Source: Myxococcales bacterium
GTDB lineage: Bacteria; Myxococcota_A; Polyangia; Palsa-1104
Assembly (NCBI GenBank): GCA_003170275.1
Contig: PNAM01000029.1
Coordinates: 1-64,000, forward strand
Reading direction: 5' to 3'
Length of the DNA stretch: 64,000 nucleotides
Shown here: in pieces, positions 38,203 through 46,887 of the stretch
How the letters are laid out: every line of letters begins with the position of its first letter
Numbering within the stretch: the stretch's first letter is position 1
Translations under genes and position numbers: made by a program
The notes under the pieces: model-generated
What the model saw: the letters and a program-made list of their open reading frames with translations, nothing else
Told to the model about the DNA's origin: nothing
Database searches by the model: none

Positions 38203-39674
38203 CGTGATCCGGTGGACCACTTGGTGAAGCCGAGCTTGGCGAGGCGGAGGGTCCAGCGGGCGATCTCGGCGGCGGAGAGCTGCGCGAACACGTCGTCGTA
38301 GATGGTGGGGCGGCGGGCGGCGGTCTTGCGCATGAAGGCGATGAAGTCGCGGAAGCCGATCTCGTCGCGCACGAACGAAGCGTAGGTCTCGTCGCCCAAC
38401 TCGGCCAGCGAGGCGAACGCGGCGTCGAGCAGCCGGTTCACGTCGGCGGGGTCGCGCCCTTTTCTGCCGCGGCCTTCGACCATCATTAGCGTCAGGCCGC
38501 CCATCACCGAGAGCGCGGGCGGCTCGCTCCACACCGACGACAGCGCGCGCGCGTCGAGCGTGTCGCGTGCAAGGCGCTCGCGCAGCGCTTCGGCGACCGG
38601 CAGAAACGAGCGGATCATCGAGCCGAAGCCGCAGAAGGTGAGCGGCGAATGGCGCCCCGCCGCGTCGCCGACCAGGATCACGCGGTCACGCGGCGCTGAC
38701 GGCATCGGGCGCAGGCGCGAGTACGCCGGGATGAACCCGTAGGTCGGCTTCTCGAGCCGCGCGTCGCCGGACTTGTAGCGCGGGCGGGTGGCGAAGAAGC
38801 GTTCGTACAGCGCCAGGAGCGGGTGCGGCCCGAGCTGCGCCGGCTCGGTGTAGTAGAACAGGTAGGTCGTGAAGCGCCCGCCCGGCGCCGGGAAGCCCTC
38901 CCAGATGTGCTGGCGCTCCTCCTCGATGCCCTCGGTGGTGACGAGGATCTCGCCGATCTCGGGATCGACCTCGCGCACGCCCGGCCCCTCGTCGAGGCCG
39001 CCGAGCACGCCGCCCACCGTCGGGCAGCACAGGTCGAACGCGGCGTGCGGACTCGACGCGCCCATGCCGTCGACCAGCAGCCGCGCGGTGAGCGTGCGCC
39101 CTCGCTCGCTCGGCAGCCGGACCTCGACGCCGCCCGCGCCCACGCGATAGCCCGCCAGCGCGTGATGATCGAGCAGCGTCGCGCCGGCCGCCTCGGCGCG
39201 CGCGCGCAATTGATCGAGCAGCCACTCCGCGTTGACCACGCAGTCGAGCACGTGGCGCACCGGATAGGTGCCGCCGCCGTGCCAGCGGATGATGCCGCTG
39301 CGATACTCCTTGAGCACCAGCGCGGCGACCTCGGCGGCGCTGAACAGCCCGCTCTCCGCGAGCGGCTGAAGCTCGCGGCGGCTGATGTTCCACTCGCGAT
39401 GCCCGCAGCCGATCTTGCCGCGATCGAACACCACCACCTTCAGCCCCGCGCGCGCCAGCCACGCCGCGTACAAGAGCGACAGGCCGCCGCCGGCGAGCGC
39501 CACGTCGTAGTCGCAGCGCGCGCCGCGGTCGGGCCCGCCGTGCGCGGCGATCTCGACGTGGCCCTTGTGCGCAAAGCCTTCTTCCAGCGCGACCACGTGC
39601 GCCCAGGTCTCGCTCGAGAGCGCCGCGCGCGTCTTCGGAAAGTCGCTGCTCGCGATCGCCTCGGCCTTGCTCAC
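38199..39674 (-). CDS. cruA: FAD-dependent lycopene cyclase, CruA/CruP type
   Basis: 491 residues from GTG 39674, whose GTGA overlaps the crtB stop. The nucleotide-binding site is VALAGGGLSLLYAAWLARAG followed by VVVFDRG, and the diagnostic CruA/CruP segment HREWNISRRELQPL comes next. A second FAD motif, RVILVGDAAGRHSPLTFCGFGSM, lies near residue 330. CruA-type enzymes cyclise lycopene to gamma- or beta-carotene. This position in the operon directly after phytoene desaturase and phytoene synthase fits that role. The alternative is a CruP-like protein with another activity. Confidence 0.75.
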   Translation of the reverse strand: MSKAEAIASSDFPKTRAALSSETWAHVVALEEGFAHKGHVEIAAHGGPDRGARCDYDVALAGGGLSLLYAAWLARAGLKVVVFDRGKIGCGHREWNISRRELQPLAESGLFSAAEVAALVLKEYRSGIIRWHGGGTYPVRHVLDCVVNAEWLLDQLRARAEAAGATLLDHHALAGYRVGAGGVEVRLPSERGRTLTARLLVDGMGASSPHAAFDLCCPTVGGVLGGLDEGPGVREVDPEIGEILVTTEGIEEERQHIWEGFPAPGGRFTTYLFYYTEPAQLGPHPLLALYERFFATRPRYKSGDARLEKPTYGFIPAYSRLRPMPSAPRDRVILVGDAAGRHSPLTFCGFGSMIRSFLPVAEALRERLARDTLDARALSSVWSEPPALSVMGGLTLMMVEGRGRKGRDPADVNRLLDAAFASLAELGDETYASFVRDEIGFRDFIAFMRKTAARRPTIYDDVFAQLSAAEIARWTLRLAKLGFTKWSTGSR

Positions 39675-40627
39675 GACGGCAGCCCCACCGACTGCACCAG
39701 CGGCCGCAGCACCGCGTCGGCGGGCCCGACCGAGCGCAGCGACGCCTCGCCCGCCGTCGAGAACAGCGCGCCGGCCGCGCGGGTCACCAGCACCAGCTTG
39801 CCCGGCAGGCTCACGTGCGCGCGCTGCGTGAGCGAGTCGTAGCCGTTGCGTGCGATCTGGTCGCCGATGCGCGAGTAGATCAGCCGGCTGGCGCGAATCG
39901 CGAACCGGCACGAGCGCGGCAACAGCGGCACGCCCAGATCGGCCGCGCGATAGTGCGCATCGGCGCGCGCGAGCAGCCGACACACCGCTTCGCGCAGCGG
40001 CGCAGACGCGCGGGTCGCGTCGAGCACCTGTTGCGGCGAAAGCTTGCACGCCTCGAGCAGATCGAGCGGCAAGTACACGCGCCCGCGCCGCGCGTCCTCG
40101 CCCACGTCGCGCGCGATGTTGGTGAGCTGCATGGCCACGCCGAGATCGGCGGCGCGCAGCCACGCCACGTCCGCCGCGCAGCCCATGATGCGGGTCATCA
40201 TCAGCCCCACCGTCGAGGCCACGCGAAAACAATAGCCGAGCAGCTCGTCCTCGGAGTCGTAGCTGGTGCCGCGCGCGTCCATCTCCATGCCGGCCAAGAG
40301 CGCCTCGGGCAGCGCCCTCGGGATGTCATAGCGCTGCGCGATCACCGCGAACGCGCGATCGACCGGATGGTCTTGCGCCTCGGCATCCTGGCGATACACC
40401 GACTCGAGCCGGCGCCGCAGCCCGTCCACCTTGCGCAGCGCCTCCGATCGGCTGGGCTCGTCGTCGACCGCGTCATCCGCGCGGCGGCAGAACGCGTACA
40501 GCGCCCACGCGCCCTGCCGCACCCGCACGGGCAGCAGCAGCGACGAGAGAAAGAAGCTCTTGGAGTGCTCCTTGATCCACGCGCGGCAGGCCAGCCGGTC
40601 CTGCCGCTGCAGCACCAGCTGAGTCAC
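39671..40627 (-). CDS. crtB: Phytoene synthase
   Basis: 318 residues from GTG 40627, overlapping the crtI stop by four bases. Signature motifs are HSKSFFLSSLLLP, YAFCRRADDAVDDE (first Asp-rich motif) and GVAMQLTNIARDVGEDARRGRVYLP (second). It condenses two geranylgeranyl diphosphates to phytoene. Middle gene of the crtI-crtB-cruA operon. Confidence 0.93.
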   Translation of the reverse strand: MTQLVLQRQDRLACRAWIKEHSKSFFLSSLLLPVRVRQGAWALYAFCRRADDAVDDEPSRSEALRKVDGLRRRLESVYRQDAEAQDHPVDRAFAVIAQRYDIPRALPEALLAGMEMDARGTSYDSEDELLGYCFRVASTVGLMMTRIMGCAADVAWLRAADLGVAMQLTNIARDVGEDARRGRVYLPLDLLEACKLSPQQVLDATRASAPLREAVCRLLARADAHYRAADLGVPLLPRSCRFAIRASRLIYSRIGDQIARNGYDSLTQRAHVSLPGKLVLVTRAAGALFSTAGEASLRSVGPADAVLRPLVQSVGLPS

Positions 40628-42180
40628 GCCGCGTGAGAGCCGGCGATCGGATCGCGCGAGTTGCCGGTGCCGTCCTGATCGGGAATCAGCCGGTCGACCA
40701 CCTTGGCCGACGAGAGCACGCCCGGCATGCCGGCGCCCGGATGGGTGCCCGCGCCGACGAAGTACAAGTTGGGGATGTCCTCGGAGCGGTTGTGGAAGCG
40801 GAACCACGCCGACTGGCGCAGCACCGGCTGGATCGAGAACGCCGCGCCGTGCATCGAGTTGAGCTCGTCCTGAAAGTGCTGCGGCGTGATGATCCGCTCG
40901 GTGACCAGGTTGTCGCGCAGCCCGGGCAGCACGGTCTGCTCGAGCGACTCGAACAGCTTGTCGCGATAGGCCGGCCCGGCCTTGGCCCAGTCGGTGTTCG
41001 ACTCCAGGTGCGGCACCGGCGCGAGCACGTAGAAGTTCTCGTGCCCCGGCGGCGCCAGCGACGGGTCGGTGCGCGTCGGTGCGTGCAGGTACAGGCTGAA
41101 GTCCGACGCCACCACCTTCTTGTCGAAGATGTCGGCGAGCAGCTCGCGATAGCGCGGCCCGAGCAGGATCGTGTGGTGCGCCAGCTCGGGGTAGGTCTTC
41201 TTGGTGCCGAAGTACGCCACCACCAGGCTCATCGAGTAGCGCATCTTGGCCAGCCGCGCGTCGGTGTTCTTCTTGCGCACCGCCGGATCGATCAGGTGCT
41301 TGTAGACGAACGGCGCGTCGCCGTTGGAGACCACGATCTCGGCCGGCAGCGTGCGCCCGCCCTTACACCGCACGCCGGTGGCGCGTCCCTTCTCGATGAG
41401 GATCTGATCGACCTCGGTCGACAGTTCGAGCGTGCCGCCGAGCGAAACGAACAACTCCGCGAGCGCGGTGACGATCGCGCCGGTGCCGCCGATGGCGAAC
41501 CACACGCCCCACTTGCGCTCGAGGAACGCGATCAGCGAATAGATCGACGTGGTGGTGAACGGGTTCCCACCGACGAGCAGCGGGTGAAACGACATCACCG
41601 TGCGCAGCGACTCGTCCTTGATGTACTTCGAGACCAGCGAATAGACCGACAGGTGCGAGCGCAGCCGCACCATCGCCGGCACGATCTTGATCATGTCCAT
41701 CAGCTTGTGGAACGGTACGTCGGCCAGATCCTCGAAGCCGACCTTGAAGATCTTCTTGGCCTCGTCGACGAACCTGACGTAGCCGTCGACGTCGGCGGGG
41801 TTGAACTTGGCCACCTCGGCGGCCATGCGCTCGGCGTCGCCGGTGTAATCGAACACCCGCCCGTCGTGAAAACGGATGCGGTAGAACGGGTCGACCGGCA
41901 CCAGCTTGAGGTGGTCGGTGAGCTTCTGTCCCGCCAGCTCGAACAGCTCGTCGAGCAGGAACGGCGCGGTCACCACGGTCGGCCCGCCGTCGAACGAGAA
42001 ACCCTGGTCGCGATACACGTACGCCCGCCCACCCGGCTGATCGCGCTTGTCGAGGAGCGTCACGCGAAACCCGCGCGCTTGCAGGCGGATGGCAGCCGCC
42101 AGGCCGCCGAACCCGGACCCGATGACCACCACCCGGGGTGTTTCGCTGCGCACGGAAGGGGAGGCTGCCACGGAAATCAT
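40624..42180 (-). CDS. crtI: Phytoene desaturase
   Basis: 518 residues from ATG 42180. The dinucleotide-binding motif VVVIGSGFGGLAAAIRLQARG is followed by DKRDQPGGRAYVYRDQGFSFDGGPTV, and the C-terminal carotenoid-dehydrogenase signature PNLYFVGAGTHPGAGMPGVL is intact. It introduces the conjugated double bonds that turn phytoene into lycopene or a partly desaturated product. First gene of the operon; its ATG lies only 15 bases from the divergent rhomboid-like gene. Confidence 0.93.
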   Translation of the reverse strand: MISVAASPSVRSETPRVVVIGSGFGGLAAAIRLQARGFRVTLLDKRDQPGGRAYVYRDQGFSFDGGPTVVTAPFLLDELFELAGQKLTDHLKLVPVDPFYRIRFHDGRVFDYTGDAERMAAEVAKFNPADVDGYVRFVDEAKKIFKVGFEDLADVPFHKLMDMIKIVPAMVRLRSHLSVYSLVSKYIKDESLRTVMSFHPLLVGGNPFTTTSIYSLIAFLERKWGVWFAIGGTGAIVTALAELFVSLGGTLELSTEVDQILIEKGRATGVRCKGGRTLPAEIVVSNGDAPFVYKHLIDPAVRKKNTDARLAKMRYSMSLVVAYFGTKKTYPELAHHTILLGPRYRELLADIFDKKVVASDFSLYLHAPTRTDPSLAPPGHENFYVLAPVPHLESNTDWAKAGPAYRDKLFESLEQTVLPGLRDNLVTERIITPQHFQDELNSMHGAAFSIQPVLRQSAWFRFHNRSEDIPNLYFVGAGTHPGAGMPGVLSSAKVVDRLIPDQDGTGNSRDPIAGSHAA

Positions 42181-42195
42181 GCGTATACTAGATGT
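42181..42195. promoter_or_regulatory. Divergent promoter core with palindromic GTATAC
   Basis: Only 15 bases separate the ATG of crtI (minus) and the ATG of the next gene (plus). The palindrome GTATAC (42183-42188) gives TATACT on the plus strand (ending 7 bases before ATG 42196) and TAGTAT on the minus strand (ending 5 bases before ATG 42180). There is no room for ribosome-binding sites on either side. Confidence 0.4.
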
Positions 42196-42963
42196 ATGGC
42201 TGCGCGCGCGCGCTTCGGCGGACAGATGACGGTCGCGGGGCGATTCCCGATGCCGATCGTCGTGTTCGTGCTGATGGCGATCACGGTGGTGATGTCGATC
42301 GCCGGCGCGATCTGCGAGCGCAACGGCATCCCCCTGGTGCAAAAGGGCGTGTTCGTCCCGTCGCTGGTGTGGCAGGGCGAGGTGTGGCGGCTGGTCACCT
42401 GGATCTTCTACGAGCTCAGCCCGATCAACCTGGTCTTCTACGTGGTCATCCTCTATTGGCTCGGCCGCGACCTGGCCAACCGTTGGGGCTCCTTGCGCTT
42501 CATCGCCATGTACCTCGGCCTGGCGATCGCGTGCGCCGCCGGGACCGCGCTGATCGGCAAGTTCCTGTGGACCGACGTGTACTCGATCCCGCACTTCGGC
42601 AGCTGGGCGGTCACCGACGGGCTGATCATCGCCTGGGCGGTCTACAACCCGAACCAGCAGATCAACCTGTACTTCGTGATCCCGGTCACCGGCAAGGCGC
42701 TGGTGTGGATCACCATCGGCGGCACGATCCTGTACGCGCTGTTCGAAGGGTTCGGCGGCTTCGTGCCGCACTTCCTCGCCGAGGCGATGATGCTGCTGTA
42801 CGTCGGCCAGCTGCGGCGCTGGTTCCTGCGCTTCCGGCTGCAGCGCATGGAGAACCAGAAGAAGCGCTACGTGAACAACGTGATCCGCCTCGATCGCGAA
42901 GAAGAGCGCAAGTCCAAGCCCGATCCCGACGACGACCGCAAGCCTCCCAAGTGGCTCAACTAA
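42196..42963 (+). CDS. Rhomboid-like membrane protein
   Basis: 255 residues with five to six membrane segments (MPIVVFVLMAITVVMSIAGAI, INLVFYVVILYWLG, FIAMYLGLAIACAAGTALI, VWITIGGTILYALF). The segment GEVWRLVTWIFYE resembles the rhomboid L1 region. The catalytic GxSG is not intact: a FGSW Ser and a His in VPHFLAEAMM stand at roughly corresponding places, so activity is doubtful. The C-terminal tail is highly charged (EEERKSKPDPDDDRKPPKW). It is divergent from crtI. Confidence 0.65.
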   Translation: MAARARFGGQMTVAGRFPMPIVVFVLMAITVVMSIAGAICERNGIPLVQKGVFVPSLVWQGEVWRLVTWIFYELSPINLVFYVVILYWLGRDLANRWGSLRFIAMYLGLAIACAAGTALIGKFLWTDVYSIPHFGSWAVTDGLIIAWAVYNPNQQINLYFVIPVTGKALVWITIGGTILYALFEGFGGFVPHFLAEAMMLLYVGQLRRWFLRFRLQRMENQKKRYVNNVIRLDREEERKSKPDPDDDRKPPKWLN

Positions 42964-43018
42964 TCCAGGGTTTCGCTGGCGCTGGCCCCTGTTTGACGGC
43001 TCGCAGCACCCACCTCGT

Positions 43019-44608
43019 ATGCGAATGTCGGTGTGCGTCCTGGGGTTGCTGCTCGCCGGGTGTAATGGGAACGCGCCCGGACGTGGGGGCGACGGCGGGG
43101 GTGGGGGCGGAGGCGGCGATGGCGGCGGTGGCGGCGGTGGTGGACCGCCGGCGACGCACGACGTGGTCGACCCGTCGCTGCCGATGGGGATCGTCGGCGG
43201 CTTCGACGGCGTGACGCCGGCCGCCGGCGCGCTGGCCATCGCGTATCCGAACGCGGGCGCGACGCTGCCGCACGATCTGGCGCCGATCGATGTCCAGTGG
43301 ACGCCGCCACCAGGGCTCGGCGCGTATCGCGTGACCTTCGCCGTCGACACCGGCGACCGGCTGCGCGGCTACGTGCCCAAGCCGGACTTCATCCCGTCGG
43401 CCACCGACTGGCAGTGGCTGCTCGATCGCGCGGCCGGGCACACCATCACGCTCACCGTCGCAGGCGGGGTCGCCGATGCCACCGGCGCGATCGCCGCCGG
43501 CGCGGTCACCTCGCCCGGCCAGCCGCTACTAGTCTCGCACGACGACGCCACCGGCGCGCTGTTCTACTTCGCCACCACCGGCGATCAGCTCACCGGCGAC
43601 GGCACGCTCGAGCGGCTCGAGCTCGGCTCGCAGAAGCCCGACAAGTACCTCAACAAGTCCAACGACGGCGGCCGCTGCGTCGGCTGTCACGCGCTCGCGC
43701 GAGATGGCTCGCGAGTGGCGTTCAGCTTCCTCGACATCGGTGGCACCGGCGCGCAGCTCTCGCTCGGCAGCGTCGACGCGACCAACCCCACCGCGCAGCA
43801 GGCGGCCGCCGGCAACCCGGTGGCGCAGTCGGTGTTCAACGCCGACGGCTCGAAGTTGATCACCTCGTTCCAGGGCAAGCTCCAGCTGCGCGACGGGACC
43901 AGCGGCGCGAAGATCGCCGACATCGTCACCAGCGGGCCGGCGCTCTATCCCGACTGGTCGCCCGACGGGCAGAAGATCGTGTTCGTCAAGCCGGACGCGG
44001 CGTGCGCGGCGGGCCTGTTCAACTTCGGCCAGGACTCGATCTTCGTCTACGGCGGGTCGCTGGTGACCATGACCGTCAACGGCAACACGTTCGCCAACGA
44101 GCTGGTGGTGCTGCAGGCGAGCGCCGGCGAGAACAACTACTACCCGTCGTGGTCGCCGGACGGCAGCTACCTCGCGTTCACGCGCGCCGACGCCACCACC
44201 AAGTCGAGCTGGGGCATGGCCAACTCGGCGTGCAACGGCAAGGACGGCTCGGGCGTGTCCTACGACAACCCGTCGGCGACCACCTGGCTGTTGCCCACCG
44301 GCGCGGGCTCTACGCCGTTCGCGCTCACCGCCGCCAACGGCGCGCCCATGCTCACCAACTCGTGGCCCAAGTGGGGCCCCAAGGCCGACGGCGAGTACCT
44401 TTGGCTGTCGTTCTCGTCGACGCGGCCCTACGGCAACGTGCTGACCGGCGCCAACGCGCACCACCAGCTGTGGATCACCGCGGTGAAGAAGGGGACCGAG
44501 CTGAGCGACCTGTCCGCGCCGGCGGTGTGGTTCCCGTTCCAGGACACCGCCACCAAGAATCACATCGGCCTGTGGTCGGTGAAGGTCGGCGACTACAGCA
44601 TTCAGTAA
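43019..44608 (+). CDS. TolB-like propeller lipoprotein with one CxxCH motif
   Basis: 529 residues; ATG 43019 used, ATG 43025 possible. Lipobox LLAGC, then a linker of about 20 glycines and a few Asp. A first beta domain (residues 60-190) is followed by CVGCH near residue 220, a c-type haem-binding motif, and then WD40/TolB-like blades (YPDWSPDGQKIVF, YPSWSPDGSYLAF, SWPKWGPKADGEYLWLSF). It is probably an outer-membrane-attached redox or binding protein. It converges with the FHA regulator with three bases between the stops. Confidence 0.75.
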   Translation: MRMSVCVLGLLLAGCNGNAPGRGGDGGGGGGGGDGGGGGGGGPPATHDVVDPSLPMGIVGGFDGVTPAAGALAIAYPNAGATLPHDLAPIDVQWTPPPGLGAYRVTFAVDTGDRLRGYVPKPDFIPSATDWQWLLDRAAGHTITLTVAGGVADATGAIAAGAVTSPGQPLLVSHDDATGALFYFATTGDQLTGDGTLERLELGSQKPDKYLNKSNDGGRCVGCHALARDGSRVAFSFLDIGGTGAQLSLGSVDATNPTAQQAAAGNPVAQSVFNADGSKLITSFQGKLQLRDGTSGAKIADIVTSGPALYPDWSPDGQKIVFVKPDAACAAGLFNFGQDSIFVYGGSLVTMTVNGNTFANELVVLQASAGENNYYPSWSPDGSYLAFTRADATTKSSWGMANSACNGKDGSGVSYDNPSATTWLLPTGAGSTPFALTAANGAPMLTNSWPKWGPKADGEYLWLSFSSTRPYGNVLTGANAHHQLWITAVKKGTELSDLSAPAVWFPFQDTATKNHIGLWSVKVGDYSIQ

Positions 44609-44611
44609 CGA

Positions 44612-45967
<1,356 letters not shown>

Positions 45968-45993
45968 TCCGGCGCGATACTAGCGCGTTGGCG

Positions 45994-46887
45994 TCAGCGA
46001 GCGAAGGTCATGTTGACGGTGCAGAACGGTTTGTCGGTGTCTTCGGGCACGACCATTCCGGCCGCGCCCAGCTCGTCGCCCAGCTGGAACGCGCGCAACA
46101 GGATGCGCACGCGCTGCCCGGCGAAGCACGGCTTGCGATAGGCGATCTCGAGCCGGCGCGCGAGCACGTTGGGGTCGAGCCCGTGCGCGGCAAAGCGGCG
46201 CAGCGCCGCGTCCTGGAAGAAACGCGGATAGACGAGCGAGTTGACGTGTCGATTCGAGTCGGTGTGGTTGAGGCCGAACACCACCGGCGCCGCGTCGGGG
46301 ATGAACAGCTCGTCGAGCGGGCGCGCGCCGGGTGGGAGCTCGAGCACGGTCTCGGGCGGGCGCCACGCGTGGCGATCGGGCGGCACCGCCGGCAGGCCGT
46401 CGATGTCGAAGCGCACGATCTTGCGCTCCGCCGGCGGCGCGAACAGCTTGGTGAACACGTGCTCGGCCATCACGCGGCCGACGAAGATCTGCTGGCCCGC
46501 GTTGGCCGGCGGCGGCCCGTAGGTGCGGCCGGCGGGCCCGGTCATCGAGCACCACATGTTGAGCATCAGGTGCTTGACCGATCCGTCGGGGTTGGCGGCG
46601 TGCGCGAGCTGGTAGCGCCCGTCGCCCTCGAGCGGCCAGCGCACCGACACCGGTCCGCCGCCACCCTCGACGATGAAGCGGGTCAAGATCGGCAGGATGC
46701 CGGCGTGGCCGGCGCGCGTGACCGGGTGGTGCACCAGCAGCTTGCGCCACACCAGATCGCCGATCGCGTGCGGCAGCCCGAGCAGCATCAGCCGGCCGTC
46801 CTGGCTGACGTCCTCGTAGCGCAGCTCCGTCTGGCCCGCGCCGCGCTGCACTGCCGGCACCTCGGGTGGCTCGGGAAAAAAACTCAC
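45994..46887 (-). CDS. Thioesterase-like hot-dog-fold protein
   Basis: 297 residues. The C-terminal half has NHTDSNRHVNSLVYPRFFQDAAL, the hot-dog thioesterase signature in which the HTD/N and HVN positions carry the active site in acyl-ACP thioesterases; the N-terminal half looks like a second, degenerate hot-dog unit. The GTG start overlaps the stop of the flavin/Rieske gene, so the two are coupled. A role in modifying or releasing an acyl product, perhaps carotenoid acylation, is possible but unproven. Confidence 0.6.
   Translation of the reverse strand: MSFFPEPPEVPAVQRGAGQTELRYEDVSQDGRLMLLGLPHAIGDLVWRKLLVHHPVTRAGHAGILPILTRFIVEGGGGPVSVRWPLEGDGRYQLAHAANPDGSVKHLMLNMWCSMTGPAGRTYGPPPANAGQQIFVGRVMAEHVFTKLFAPPAERKIVRFDIDGLPAVPPDRHAWRPPETVLELPPGARPLDELFIPDAAPVVFGLNHTDSNRHVNSLVYPRFFQDAALRRFAAHGLDPNVLARRLEIAYRKPCFAGQRVRILLRAFQLGDELGAAGMVVPEDTDKPFCTVNMTFAR

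Noticed and set aside
40633..42195. Long plus-strand open frame antisense to crtI that runs into the rhomboid-like gene
   Set aside because: The antisense part has no recognisable protein character, and crtI on the other strand has all family motifs. The real plus-strand gene starts at ATG 42196.
43079..43144. Short repeated GGCGG/GGTGG units that could look like a microsatellite or CRISPR-like repeat
   Set aside because: They encode the poly-Gly linker of a lipoprotein in frame and have no spacer structure.
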